Assembly (NCBI GenBank): GCA_910588645.1
Contig: CAJUOY010000001.1
Location: 48,222 to 112,221 of the forward strand
DNA: 64,000 nucleotides
Reading direction: 5' to 3'
Source of the DNA: an uncultured Christensenellaceae bacterium
Lineage (GTDB): Bacteria; Bacillota; Clostridia; Christensenellales; Borkfalkiaceae
The position numbers and the translations under genes are program-made. The notes below the pieces were generated by a model that was given only the letters and a program-made list of their open reading frames with translations, did not search any database and was not told where the DNA came from. Position 1 is the stretch's first letter; the number at the start of each line of letters is the position of its first letter. This document shows, in pieces, positions 13,601 through 21,432 of the stretch.

Positions 13601-16600
13601 TACGAAATAATTCTTCACTCGGCGGATATGACGGTCGTATCAAGGTTGATAACGGCAACTTCTTCGGACGAGAAATATACCGAAGAAGAGGGCGATTATC
13701 ACGGCGGTGCTTACGGCGTGGCAAGGGACGCGAAAATAACGTTTACCGGCGTCAACACGGCAAACAGCTCATACGTGCCCCGTTACGATCTCGTATACAA
13801 TACCGAGACTGCCGCGGGACAGATTGCGGGCGAGGCTCCCGTAAGAGCGGGCGAGTACCGCGTAAGCGTAAACCTTGCTTCCCACAAAGTCGGCGGAAAG
13901 GATTATTACGATTACAAGATCGATACTGCCGCTCAGGCAAAAGTCGATAAACACGTTTCGGCAACGGATACGTCGGCAACTCTCGAATTTAACGTTGCTA
14001 AGAAGGGCGTGAATATTTACTGGTCTAAGGCCGGCAACGAGCTTACTTTCGGGGAAATAATGACGGAGGACAACACCAACCGCGTACCCGAGTTCCTTTC
14101 CGATATAATGCTCATCGATTCTTTCGTGAGAATGTCGGGCGAGATTTCTTACAACATCGACAGCAAATATTACACGTACGAAAACGGTGTAAAGGGTTTT
14201 GAGTTCTGCGTATACGACGTAGGTCAGTACTTTTTAAATCTCAAATTCAACGACGAGGCTTACGTCAACTATTCGTTTGAAGGCAGCGCTCTTAACGAAG
14301 TGCAGATATCTTTCAACGTAAAGGAAACAAACGCAACGCTTACAGTCACAATCGAGGGCTGGATATATAACGGCACTGTCAACGCGCCCCAGTCCGACCT
14401 TGTGTACGAGGGTACCCACGATACGACGGGCAATTACGTAGTATTCACTTATGCGGCCATACCCGATGGTACGACCGACGATCAGATACCCGGACTCAGT
14501 TATTCGTCCGTAGTTCCCTCCAATGCGGGAAGATACGCCGTCCGCGGCGTATTCCCCGGCAACGGCGACATCGGCGGTGCGCGCGCTTATGCGACTTTCG
14601 AGATAAGCAAAGCTACGATTGAAGTTCCCAAACTCAATATGATAGGTTCGGGAGAAAATCAGAATTCCGTATATACGGGTACGAGACTTGTTCTCAACTT
14701 TGTATCTAACGGCAAGAACACCTTCAACGCCGCGACTATGAACGTCAGCTACGGCGGCAATATGCGCATCAACGGCAGCGAGGTTGAGTTGTACGCAACC
14801 GAAGCGAATACCGCGGGATATGCGGTGACATTCGGTCTCAACGACGGCGTCAACTACGAGTGGAAGACGGGTACGAGCGAAGATCAGACTTTGTACTGGA
14901 TTGTTTCCCCCGCAGACGACAACGAGATCACGGGACTTGAAAACGTGACGGTAAAATACGGCGAAGCTCTCTCGTTCGGAGCGGCGGCGACTTACGGCGG
15001 CAGGGTAACTTACACGTACGCTTTACGTGAGGACGGTAAGCCTGCGCCCGCAGATGGTTGGAGTACGACCGTGCCCGGCACAGCGGGACTGTACTGGGTA
15101 AAGGCGGAAAGCTCCGCGCTTGTAAACGATTACGGAATCAAGAACTATAACGATGCGGACGCCGTCACGGCGGAAATAACGATAAGCAAACTTACGCTCA
15201 CCGCAACTGCAAACGGCGGTGTGTTCGGCTACGGCGAAACGTTTGATTTCTCCAAGGGCTACGGCGTGACCTTTACCGGATTTATCAACGGCGACAGTGA
15301 GTCAGACGTAAAAATTATCTCTCCCGAATACGCCCTATATCATCCAGATACGGGTTCGGCGGTTACTGAAAAGCACCGCGCGGGAATAAACTACGTTATC
15401 GCGCTTGCAACCGAAAACGGCTACGTTAAGGGCATAACTGCCGATAACTACGATATAGTGACGCACGATCCCAACACGGGATCTGAAAACTGCAACACCG
15501 TTGCGGTAACTCCCAAAGCAATAAGCATTACCGTGGGCAATCTTGAAAACGTCTACGGGGATATAGCGACAATCGACGGCGTGACCGTTGCGCTTGACGG
15601 CGGTTCTGCTTTGGCCGTGTGGGATAAGGCGACAACTTCCGCCGAACTTAAAACACTGCTCGGCATAACTCTTACCTGCGCGGAGATCGCGGACGCTTAT
15701 ACGGATGCAGGCTCTTACAGGATTACCGCCGCAAAGACCAATGCGGACTACGAAGTCAACTTTACCGCGGGCATATATACGGTTAATCCCAGACAACTGA
15801 CCGTAAGCTCTATAATAGTAGACGGCGCAAATTCATTCCGTAACGTAACAGCCGCCAAGTTCAAGGTGGAAGGATATGATCAGATCTTCGACGCGGAAAA
15901 CAATGTTGTGGGCGGAGACGAACACGGTGCGGAGTTCGTAATACGCTACCTTGGCAGAACAAACTCCAACCAGTCTTACAACCCCACCGAAAACGTTCCC
16001 GTAGAGGCGGGCAATTACACTGTTGTTGTCGCTCTTGCGGATGGCGTCAAAAACTATATCCTTACGGGCGCGGCTAACGCTCCGTTCGTAGTCGAGAGGG
16101 CTACAATAGACGGAAGTCTCATAAAGGCTCCTTCGCAGACGTATAACGGGGAGAACAGGACGCCCGTCATCGACCTTAGCGGACTTGGAGAAGGCTTCGC
16201 GGTTTACAACGCGGACGGCACTACGGTGGATAACTGGTATACCGCAACGTTTGACAATAATATGTGGCAGGTTGGAATTTACACCGGTTCGCTTACGTTG
16301 TCTGCGTCGGTTACCGCAAATTACAAATGGCTCAATTACGACGTAACCCGTCCCATAACGTTTGAGATAACGGCCGTAGGACAGGGTGAAAACAGCATTA
16401 CGATAATTTCGGTAAGAGGCTGGGTGTACGACGGAACGGATCATATAGACAGATTTAACGCTTCCGCAACGTTCGGTACTGTGAGCTGGATGTTCAGAGA
16501 GAATGAAAATTCCGCCTGGACTTCGGTCGCTCCCGTAAACGCGGGAACATATTTTGTCAAAGCTTACGTTGCCGCAACGGCAAACTTTGCCGGAGCGGAA

Positions 16601-19600
16601 ACGGACGGAAGTACGACTTTCGAAATCGAACAACGCAAGATCAACGTTACCATAACAAGCCCCGCCGGCAACGTATACAACGGCAATATTCTTCCCGCAA
16701 CGGCTACCGTAAGGGACGGAGAGGTCGGCGGTATGCTGGACGTCAGCGGCGCGGACGTTATGCTTGTTTACAGCGGTACGGCAAATAACGGTACCGTATT
16801 CGGTGATTCGGTTGCCGTTCCCGCTCTTGCAGGAAGTTATAAGGTCAAAGCCCGTCTCGGCGATTTAAGCAATTACGTAATTGCAAATCCCGACTATTCT
16901 GCAGATTTCGAAGTTGCAAAAGCTACGGTATACGGTGCGGATGTAATTCTCACTGCGGACTATAACGGTCGCGAACAGAGAGTAGGCGGATTTGTAGAGG
17001 TGACCGAAGGATATATTGCAGGTCTCTACGTTCTCGATACGACTGCGGACGATCTTCACGGCGATTACCTGGGAATGTCCGACACCGTAAGAACAGTAGG
17101 TTATTACAACGTCAAACTCAAATTGACGGATACGTACAACTATCAGTGGGCGGCTTCTCTGACTCGCGACGAATACAGGAGAATTAATCTCGTCATAACC
17201 CCCGCAAAGCAGGGCGCGGTCACAATGTCGGTAACCGCGGCGGCAGGTGCGGAAATGGATTGGATATTCGGCGAAAACGAGCTTGAACTCAACCGTTATA
17301 AGATTTCGGCAAAGATAGACGGCTACGAGCTTCCCAAGGAAGACTATATAGCGACATTACAGTTTGCCGAGCGCGGTTCGGCGGGTTATCCCACCAACTG
17401 GAACACATTAATACCCGTACGCGCAGGTAACTACTTCGTACGCGTGGAAATGGGCGGCGACAATATCAGATTGGGAACTTCGGATAACGTTGCTTTTGTA
17501 ATCGAAAGACGAAAGCTCAACGTAAACGTAAAGGCTTATGACGGCGTTTACGGAGAAAATCCCCGCACGGCGATAATCGACGTAACTTTGCCCGACGGCA
17601 CTCACGTGGACGTTTCCGGCAAGCTTAAGGAAGTATCGATTCCAGAAGACGCAATAGAAATAATGTACTACGGCGTATCCAATAACGGAATCTGGAACCG
17701 TCCTGACGCTTCCAGCGCGCAGGCGGTAATGCCCGTTCTTGCGGGAAAATATTACGTGTATGCGCAGATAGCTCCCGAATACCGCGGTGATATAGAGGTC
17801 GTCGGCGGAAATACTTCCGCAAGACCTGTCGGCTTCGTAATAGAGCGCAAGACGTTGAACGTCAGCACTGTAAGCGTTCAGGAAAACGCTATTTACTACA
17901 ATGGAAGATCTCAGGCCGTAAACGCGGATTACATCGCCGATCAGCCTCTTCACGAGGGAACGGTAGGCGATTACGCGACCGTCAAGGTAACTGCGGGTAC
18001 GGATGCAGGAAGATATCCCGTCAAGCTCACGTTCACTGCGGAATATGCCGCAAACTACTGTTGGGCGGTACCCGACGGAGAGGAGGGAACTGCCGGTTAC
18101 GCGGAACGCACTCTATACTACGTGATAAGCGTGGGTACGCTTACAGTCAATACGCCGTCCAAGGCCAACTGGATTTACGGGAATAACCCCGGCAACCTCG
18201 TTTCGGGCGGAGCGCAATTCAGCGACGGAACGCCTTTTGCGGGCGAACTGATCGCACAGTACAGACTGATAAACGACGATCCCACTTCGGGTATAGAAGC
18301 AGTAAACGCAGTCTGGACGGAGAGTGAGCCTACTGAAGCTGGTATTTACGAAGTTCGTATGACGGCGCTCGGCACGGCGAATTATCCCACGGCTTACTCG
18401 GCGGAATCGCGCTTTACCATAAATCGCGCGAGACTCGATCTGCCCGGATTCGGAACGGACCGCACCGAGAGCGTTAAGACAACTTACAACGCCCGCAGTC
18501 AGAACGCTCTTTTAAACGGCGTAGATACGGACACTATGTACTACGCGATTGTCGGGGCGGGCAGTTACGATCTCGAAAGACGCGTGCTTACTCTCGTTGC
18601 GACGGATTCGGGAGAATACACCGTTACGGTAAGTATCCGCAATACGCGCAACTACGAGTGGAACAGCGATAAGATAAAGGATCAGACTTCGAGGACTTAT
18701 ACCTGGACGATAGAGCCCGCGGGCGAAAACACCATTTTAGGATTTACGGTCGAAAACTGGACTTACGGCGAAAACGGACTCGACGGAATTTCCGTTACCA
18801 CAAGGTTCGAAGGGGAGGTTAAGTATTTCCATTCGACGGACGGCGTGACTTTCGAAAACGGATTGCCCGTCAACGCGGGAACTTATACGATAAAAGTCGT
18901 CTCGTCCTCGCTCGGCGGAAACTACGAAGAGGACAGCGCAACTGCCAGGGCAACCGTATTTAAGGCTTGTCTTACCGCGATACCTAACGCCGGATCGCTT
19001 GTTTACGGCAGTACGTTTACAGGCGGCTTCGGATACAGGTTGTCAGGATTTATGAACGGAGATACGGCAAGCGTAGTTTCCGACGGCGGAGTGACTTACA
19101 GTCTCACGTCTTCGCCTGCGAGACTTACCGTAGGAACGGTCTATAAGTTCGTGCTGGATAGCAAGACGGTAAACGTGGACGGAACAAACCGCAAGGTTGT
19201 AAACGGACTTTCCGCAGAAAATTACTATATCGTAACCGCGGAAGGCAAACTTGAAATAACCAAAAAGAGCATAGTAGTCTCTCTTGGAACGGCATCGTCG
19301 AGATTCAGCGATCCCATTAACCTTGACGGAGTCGAAGTTACTACGGCGGAAAATGCGTTCGCCTTTGCGGACGAAAGCGTTGAATCGCTTGGACTTACGC
19401 TCGCTACGACGGCCCGTCCTTTGAGTAACGTAGGCGGTTATCCTATATTCGTTGAAGATTATACTAACAATAATTACGACGTAACGTTTACAAGCGGCGT
19501 ATATACCGTTTACGCGGTGCGCGTAAGGGTGGATATAAATCCCGGCAAGGGCGTTTACGGCGGAGAAATGACGGCTCCCGTAGTTAAGCAGTTCTATCTG

Positions 19601-21025
19601 CTTTCAGGCGAGCCCGTAGATCTCTCCGGCGCGGATGAATATATAGAACTTGAATTCGTTTACAGCGGTACGGCAAACGACGGCACGGTATATACCAATT
19701 CGTCGAAGATACCAGCGCTTGCGGGAACTTACGTCGCAACGGCGGTAAACAGTAAGAGCGAAAATATCATACTCATAGGCAATCCCAGCGTTGCTTACGT
19801 TGTGGAAAAGCAGGAAATAGACGCAAACCTTATTTTCGTTGAGAACGCGGAATATACCGGAGACGTAGTTATCCCCGTGATAACGGACGATACTTACAAC
19901 GTTGACGGCAAGATAGTATACACCGTGGAATACAAGGGAGACAGAGTCGACGTAGGCAGGTACGGCGCAGAGCTTATACTTGAGGACTTCTTCAATACAA
20001 AGTGGAAGAGCGTTGACGTTCGCACACGCGAGATGTCCTTCGAAATAATTCAGGGCACTAACGAACTTACTTCGCCCATATCTATAAACGGTTGGGTATA
20101 CGGCGAATACGACGATAGTAAAAACCTTCCTTCGGCGACGGTTAAGTTCGGCGGCAGTGAAAGCATTATATTCACTTACTCCGACAAACCCGACGGAGTA
20201 TTCACCTCGGGCGCGCCTACAAAGGCGGACGCGGGAACATATTACGTGCGCGTAACCGTTCTCGAAACCAAGAACTGGAAGAGGTTCGACAGCGAGCCCG
20301 TTGCCTTTGAAATAAGCCGCCGTACATTGACTTCACCCGAAATCAATAAAATTACGGTGGGCGCGGAAGCGAATACCGTGTATACGGGAAATGAACTCAA
20401 AGCGGCGATAACGGGCTTTGACTCCACGATGATGACGGTTGAATACGACGGAAGCATAACTATAAAGGGCGACGAGATCACCATACTTGCGACCAACGCG
20501 GGAACTTATACCGTCACGCTCAGCATAAAGGAAGATTTCAAAAAGAACTTCGTATGGGATGCGGACTCGTCCTTTGATTCGGACGGAAAGCTTGTAATCA
20601 CCTGGACTATCGCAAAGAAGAAGATTGCTAAGCCCACGGCGAACAACGGCGAATTTATCGGCAACGGTACGATCCTTACGTATATCCCCGTTGGTTTCGA
20701 CGCGGACACTATGCTCATAGAGGGCAACGTAAAGGATAGGGGCGGCGACTACACCGTAACCGTTACTTTGAAGGATACTGCTAACTACGAGTGGGCGGAC
20801 GGTACTTCGGACGCAGTAGTGTTCGAGTGGCACGTAGTAGACGGCACAATCGTGTTCATCGTTACGGCAAGCGTACTTTCCGTGCTTGCGATCGGGGCAG
20901 CCGTAGGCGTGGTGTTGCTGGTTCGCAGAAAGAAGAAACTCTCCAAGAGAATTGAAGAAGAAGCTGCGGATGAAACGGCGGAGGAAACCGATTCGGGTGA
21001 ATCGGACGAAGGAGATGAAGAGTAA
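1607..21025 (+). CDS. Giant MBG/YDG-repeat cell-surface protein, 6472 residues
   Basis: A single uninterrupted frame of 19.4 kb. Residues 1 to about 41 form a signal peptide ending ANA. The last 60 residues hold one membrane helix (IVFIVTASVLSVLAIGAAVG, near 6415-6439), then RRKKK and an acidic tail, so the protein is anchored by a helix and not by an LPXTG sortase signal. Almost all the rest consists of beta-rich modules of roughly 80-100 residues that recur with variations of YDG/YNG near the start, AGTYTITVAIDNPNYKW or AGTYTFTVEITDKHNYEW near the end, and linkers such as KKALTVTAN. These are the hallmarks of the MBG and YDG repeat families of bacterial surface adhesins. At that size some 60-70 modules fit; this is an estimate from length, not a count. 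No enzyme motif was seen. Probable role: a long stalk-like adhesin or matrix protein. Base composition matches its neighbours. It overlaps the next gene by one base (TAATG). Confidence 0.92.
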   Translation: MQTNRKISFTRKLAYGMCAFLACFAVSAGATALNFAHVANAERTRISARADATAARPLRNYNSLEVTLRNENAKLYSGATTGAGIKSNLSVIGSYYSGSGNEEVELYPVEYIISIDGEVIGDDDTVDLSVTSETGEVTLLDRVSITVDCGKCSPKAVNMDVAPADEIPLYDSIRVEVPSTPVTNDHTSETLKNIIKVFGQAGEEETEIINKDLISVTILTANGEIGTATSVRIRVTYLAGTMPEITAMLNTGDTAKLQSVSVAVNPSYSLDKDGYYKDGDGNAVFHTDLQRQAVSEKLEVTVFYPNSYYVLQRLEYGNGTWSTATGESYTLNNNSFSEGINELTVQVNGRAGTQVLSNISVSFETVKVDRVSVVYDGLAEVTPSTTVRQLINSGNIKITARTNTGAYVDNYTSYRIEGVLAPTAEDIEKCIAGATTYDKKIRIINQADGADTNVEGEVIITGIKYERPTSFGGFGGEIGVQTVYGDFNFDNLTVQFRYGATPAGRINVPLDELKKYVTVDYYTDEAFTELSGKDFVTKDVKGVLIKFKYPGMSEIEEYYIVENINRAIMELPVSSTSERDFIEGLFINVDTSEYEALLNLGRVSAEYSDVVKIDILTDNVAVFDGNQINVISGGELRFRVTLLDTENWAWPQNLNGAVLDGNSLLYTIQINRGEFDVRLKDVSMQYGGVPTVDDFDVVGLIGNDRYTFGTQEGDLDIGVTLYFYGWENWTYNNPSSKAPTEVGNYYVIAVTDDTPAYITSKTTSGNAARLIITPKKVYAQNLLKDIYYDRNEHEVTEFFDYTGDFLNKDFVDGKAPVKLTGDVGPYVHVSEEGYSITLTITSNNYVWDGENVTQNGKAVNVTFNLKQYNNSLSPVMNGFVYGSTGVKGATYVTGTPFFGIVGEPVYYTSAGKAVTETDLSKWPAGDYYVEFTTSLEGEDTELDVTLPKVKLNFTVEKRSIADITVSVDGGADEVVYRGLSGYGITLNGWNQGNYTNGIISVSVEGVKYDEDGTAFTETVNSSTGKILLYRAGTYTITVAIDNPNYKWSGGGTDPVVYDTFKILRRKLTVVGADSADTVYDGNEKTYAIENLPVESDLNGDQLSSVLSYAVSGLRHDGSTVIAQGVGGDIRTITATQAGVYKISVTLEETDNYEWDGEAPEVFEWIISKASLEKIGNPADGEYAGSSQTVTLANWNKNALNVSAIKGTTFGGADISVSAANENNITLVHAGTYTFTVEITDKHNYEWADNTTADISVEYVMRRATLSVNWGETSFKYDGSAKAPSPEVNGGTIEDTDGISYSGHTEIYTDESLTDKISSATAAGKYYFKITGFDGRAIEGQKFTTAHDYVLPDEVSVIFVIDSAELSAPSLYVSGGDGVKLSGSNLLYADYRGSAYKFSNYLRGWGTDYDDKNLVLEVSGGTAVGHNAEITDVIDTDGKATAYAVYVYPNTNYKWASGVSGLVDHDGKDALVFYFRVDKLEVSLNWTDGEYVYDGGLQSPVLTITNMKNNDDVSAVIGDKKTSSKLSAINAGEYTAYALGLEGERAFNYKVSDVNPEYEHGFTIKKQIVVKPVSDTLTGVYGTDTSIAFNGGDNLDYWNLFTVTVSGANRWLSVPIEVTGGAWSGEGVFSFVNAGTYSFVFKMADSANYCWADEAATEQTNFESVAYEFDYEDYITIERRQIAPPSLTPEGKNLRAQPWTGGVLSPAEVITGNNVLDYHTLEIIGGLGYTVEYSVYAGTPSVPDSIARGEYSVKLTLGGADALNYVWNENTSDTNRGYVTNYANYGYDTTGVTVTLYYAITLSQLSLDVSINGYTYGDTENVADPIAEYIVVGGDDAGIVEGNEHVITATFYKNRNISEANKLTGDELYNGFPRNAGTYYVQVGIKFTGDIDYEAPLYNLTGDSALTVAKKVIVINWNDEVEADYDGLPHIKGAALDNPSFGDTIDLVTGLAATENAVIAGAQNGVPVNVKRGSGHTVSAYSVLVTGIAGEFKDNYTVEGAADNSASFTINPVNLTIKADGSAITYGDEFDTASGFGYTVTGGFKGGDTAENLKELITVSGNPFIMESVSGTAYAPGATAGAVDGEYVVRLALNADNSVNGITAQNYVVIQDNGDYNSVTVQRKNITLTVNHGIAYSDFGDPIVALEADSLLSADKGVMVSGDTPSGIGVILATTAVSGKDGVYSIAGGYLIGFNGTEISASAQFDNYVITLDGGGGAYEIKVKEVSVVWVEKTYEYNGKVQTIGNVAYYTDTTHDEATRNVWLNVSADKTFKNAGDYTFTASFSGTAHVGRYSLKTDTITNGGYKIDKYALSVKGVDVTDHVYGDDVTENEKLWDYAEGGREFFEGKDAAGAHLTVSIKDGVKEVNSLSPAGSGYKVNVTAIQDGFTGNYDITFIDGGFTILRREIRITVNRFAQSVYNAPLVDLNRTENPVYDISLLNGSGEAVANGAAVSSVFTLSLETGVTSVSPVGKYAVLLTVVNDNYDISFTEYTPENGVNYYAILSAAISVENADGYGGVYDAAAHAVLINNRASAENGQKITWFVAAVDSADAQADESTVWVESGSATRKDAGTYYYLVKVCADNHAEVILNSAITVTIDKAELTVRMNMTITYGENAPNNYDGKGNTWHKAMEWLRGDDIYEVTGFKGADEAAFRNGTLSGLVNPEGNAFTYTTDYRAGDGVNSRGYELDFIANGLASANYTFVSAAGKLIVEPLKMTVAIKNQTSNYYFQNGDKPEINQRGTGFDLSVTSVGAYGMPILDAYAPDLTINGGYENIFVLNTSAFAGDTTNSAGSYPIYPVTGDNNVYDNYEITFTGSWDGTPEGIDGAGNGTYTVKPALLDVNSDIRGFRAGSPEQGADGSSSINTDTTGVPYDEREHFALQHGIIKVTDGVADLSNENKNGYAGDFAKTVDGSAIKVRYFVADKATDSVDWNGSGILDVMPKFIDAGTHYVFYRIEAPNHEAVYGANYYGRVEIARAPNAFVTHFGFEDAPNYEWKNNDDYADVTDAAWTYGALDNDASSDYYNPDGYSSSGKQRATTPVTAFSRIPGSTLSNKIQITVYFRAFDSASDSAIFTTDGGYTGAIDINVILAKLFSEGKLGAGYYRVHFEMQGNDNYENVADYHTFKVAKKALTVTANSFTEENSLIYGAAAPYADGTRYGYVVSGLVNNGTANETVTDAIGKLPVFTSSYAAGYEYGSVGDHAITLSGAYDSDNYDVTFVDGIITVIKREVAIDIDYKTNRYNLNVTGSPEERRELTYSVVSEQGFFAGDSEVIKLKTNAFVNDENEDSVLTRNVGKYPIYALFLKDGGGASYSRNYEITFEISEKPYEGEIPDEAIAGGAGTYEITTAHINISIDGTPYYVNEGGQEVQYPEGSKDISTYDGKEKIYKAAIFGYESGDPAGIDAFAPVYYVRNGGVYEAIDFTPKDVGSYMVTFTSSNSNYDTGSMSFSYTISPRTLEVSAAVENVKENPSGNSPSLAGTHYYNGAAYEVVYTLKNFVVGEKINYSVSYEGEYLSSGNRKSFGDKGETLPTFAGEYQAILTLGAQVAGNGYKPENYAFAEGGNTHTDGFTISRALVYALSGSYEQTVTYNGRPQDFKIDSFVNWTDYQGVSVLKTVITAYEIVAGNGGTARLTFTEKRPEVSGYMGTGVYALSATNAGVYKIKVSIADTDNYAAVNGAAEGRELTFTILRASLTVTATNATVQYGTPLATAQNVQDAVDGGRFGGFGATYVGLKNGETAGVFATGVSYATEAYNTALAGGATAQGNAYDVVPSGIVAYNYVVDRYVNGTLTVSKRNITVTVNGISSGNLSSKHTYTGVQQQETLNKLLADNISSFLSPDAEAFGVTSDGLKELGIILRLPSNAKDVGKYGIVCSVELSSNYKVEFEGSPDYEITKAPLNVKIGLYNPAAGYDNLVTAFDVTYGDTAGVEETANARFTLRYKRDDWQNREGNENGFEYAETVSDALVYTAIYNGTNYAPHVSRAGEVYKVGISGLEFKNYEIILHSADMTVVSRLITATSSDEKYTEEEGDYHGGAYGVARDAKITFTGVNTANSSYVPRYDLVYNTETAAGQIAGEAPVRAGEYRVSVNLASHKVGGKDYYDYKIDTAAQAKVDKHVSATDTSATLEFNVAKKGVNIYWSKAGNELTFGEIMTEDNTNRVPEFLSDIMLIDSFVRMSGEISYNIDSKYYTYENGVKGFEFCVYDVGQYFLNLKFNDEAYVNYSFEGSALNEVQISFNVKETNATLTVTIEGWIYNGTVNAPQSDLVYEGTHDTTGNYVVFTYAAIPDGTTDDQIPGLSYSSVVPSNAGRYAVRGVFPGNGDIGGARAYATFEISKATIEVPKLNMIGSGENQNSVYTGTRLVLNFVSNGKNTFNAATMNVSYGGNMRINGSEVELYATEANTAGYAVTFGLNDGVNYEWKTGTSEDQTLYWIVSPADDNEITGLENVTVKYGEALSFGAAATYGGRVTYTYALREDGKPAPADGWSTTVPGTAGLYWVKAESSALVNDYGIKNYNDADAVTAEITISKLTLTATANGGVFGYGETFDFSKGYGVTFTGFINGDSESDVKIISPEYALYHPDTGSAVTEKHRAGINYVIALATENGYVKGITADNYDIVTHDPNTGSENCNTVAVTPKAISITVGNLENVYGDIATIDGVTVALDGGSALAVWDKATTSAELKTLLGITLTCAEIADAYTDAGSYRITAAKTNADYEVNFTAGIYTVNPRQLTVSSIIVDGANSFRNVTAAKFKVEGYDQIFDAENNVVGGDEHGAEFVIRYLGRTNSNQSYNPTENVPVEAGNYTVVVALADGVKNYILTGAANAPFVVERATIDGSLIKAPSQTYNGENRTPVIDLSGLGEGFAVYNADGTTVDNWYTATFDNNMWQVGIYTGSLTLSASVTANYKWLNYDVTRPITFEITAVGQGENSITIISVRGWVYDGTDHIDRFNASATFGTVSWMFRENENSAWTSVAPVNAGTYFVKAYVAATANFAGAETDGSTTFEIEQRKINVTITSPAGNVYNGNILPATATVRDGEVGGMLDVSGADVMLVYSGTANNGTVFGDSVAVPALAGSYKVKARLGDLSNYVIANPDYSADFEVAKATVYGADVILTADYNGREQRVGGFVEVTEGYIAGLYVLDTTADDLHGDYLGMSDTVRTVGYYNVKLKLTDTYNYQWAASLTRDEYRRINLVITPAKQGAVTMSVTAAAGAEMDWIFGENELELNRYKISAKIDGYELPKEDYIATLQFAERGSAGYPTNWNTLIPVRAGNYFVRVEMGGDNIRLGTSDNVAFVIERRKLNVNVKAYDGVYGENPRTAIIDVTLPDGTHVDVSGKLKEVSIPEDAIEIMYYGVSNNGIWNRPDASSAQAVMPVLAGKYYVYAQIAPEYRGDIEVVGGNTSARPVGFVIERKTLNVSTVSVQENAIYYNGRSQAVNADYIADQPLHEGTVGDYATVKVTAGTDAGRYPVKLTFTAEYAANYCWAVPDGEEGTAGYAERTLYYVISVGTLTVNTPSKANWIYGNNPGNLVSGGAQFSDGTPFAGELIAQYRLINDDPTSGIEAVNAVWTESEPTEAGIYEVRMTALGTANYPTAYSAESRFTINRARLDLPGFGTDRTESVKTTYNARSQNALLNGVDTDTMYYAIVGAGSYDLERRVLTLVATDSGEYTVTVSIRNTRNYEWNSDKIKDQTSRTYTWTIEPAGENTILGFTVENWTYGENGLDGISVTTRFEGEVKYFHSTDGVTFENGLPVNAGTYTIKVVSSSLGGNYEEDSATARATVFKACLTAIPNAGSLVYGSTFTGGFGYRLSGFMNGDTASVVSDGGVTYSLTSSPARLTVGTVYKFVLDSKTVNVDGTNRKVVNGLSAENYYIVTAEGKLEITKKSIVVSLGTASSRFSDPINLDGVEVTTAENAFAFADESVESLGLTLATTARPLSNVGGYPIFVEDYTNNNYDVTFTSGVYTVYAVRVRVDINPGKGVYGGEMTAPVVKQFYLLSGEPVDLSGADEYIELEFVYSGTANDGTVYTNSSKIPALAGTYVATAVNSKSENIILIGNPSVAYVVEKQEIDANLIFVENAEYTGDVVIPVITDDTYNVDGKIVYTVEYKGDRVDVGRYGAELILEDFFNTKWKSVDVRTREMSFEIIQGTNELTSPISINGWVYGEYDDSKNLPSATVKFGGSESIIFTYSDKPDGVFTSGAPTKADAGTYYVRVTVLETKNWKRFDSEPVAFEISRRTLTSPEINKITVGAEANTVYTGNELKAAITGFDSTMMTVEYDGSITIKGDEITILATNAGTYTVTLSIKEDFKKNFVWDADSSFDSDGKLVITWTIAKKKIAKPTANNGEFIGNGTILTYIPVGFDADTMLIEGNVKDRGGDYTVTVTLKDTANYEWADGTSDAVVFEWHVVDGTIVFIVTASVLSVLAIGAAVGVVLLVRRKKKLSKRIEEEAADETAEETDSGESDEGDEE

Positions 21026-21432
21026 TGAAAATATATTTATTGAATGCTATGCTCATTTCCAAGACTCAAATGATCGTGCTGATAGTTCTCTGTGTTATTC
21101 TGTTTTGTCTGATTGTCGCGGGAGCGATAATAGGCATAATGATATGTAAGCGTAAGCGAGCAAGGGAAATATACGTAGAAAAAGCTAAACAGGCGGTCAA
21201 AGCGGAAAAAACTATAAATAAACCCGTTTCGAAGCCTAAGCCTAAAACCAATCCCCAACCTAAACCCAAACCTAAACCTGAACCCGTACAGGACGCGGAG
21301 CCCGAACTCGTTTGGACTCCGGCGCCCGAAGCGGAGGAGGAAGACGAGCGCGACGAAGAGTATGCGGATACGGACGAAGAGACCGAAGTTCAGACCGTTT
21401 CGTCCGTTCTCTACGGGAAACGTTGGCTTTGA
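21025..21432 (+). CDS. Single-pass membrane protein with Lys-Pro linker, possibly 5' part of a broken gene
   Basis: 135 residues. One membrane helix (about residues 17-41, IVLIVLCVILFCLIVAGAII) is followed by a basic stretch, a KPKPKTNPQPKPKPKPEP linker and an acidic tail. It begins on the stop codon of the giant gene, so the two are translationally coupled and probably work together at the membrane. The frame stops at 21430-21432, while coding continues at once in the -1 frame (LALIFFKGKKVCVAFALDP). One extra base, for example one A in the AAA at 21418-21420, would fuse the two into a protein of about 440 residues. The present form could therefore be a genuine frameshift, a recoding event or a sequence error. 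The function is unknown. Confidence 0.7.
   Translation: MKIYLLNAMLISKTQMIVLIVLCVILFCLIVAGAIIGIMICKRKRAREIYVEKAKQAVKAEKTINKPVSKPKPKTNPQPKPKPKPEPVQDAEPELVWTPAPEAEEEDERDEEYADTDEETEVQTVSSVLYGKRWL

Noticed and set aside
5833..20833. Many long minus-strand frames (100-270 codons) inside the giant gene
   Set aside because: They mirror the codon pattern of the plus-strand gene, have no ribosome sites or family motifs, and produce Arg/Tyr/Val-rich text typical of antisense frames.
1607..21025. CRISPR array or DNA-level tandem repeat in the giant gene
   Set aside because: The repetition is at protein level; the DNA of the modules is diverged and no fixed-length repeat/spacer pattern is present.
21240..21290. 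Low-complexity Lys-Pro run as a sequencing artefact
   Set aside because: Codons vary (cct/ccc, aaa/aag), and such linkers are usual after a membrane helix in wall-spanning proteins.
21411..21424. GGGAAAC as a programmed -1 slippery site
   Set aside because: The heptamer is not in the phase needed (zero frame reads GGG AAA CGT), and no downstream stem-loop was recognised. A simple base deletion explains the frames better.
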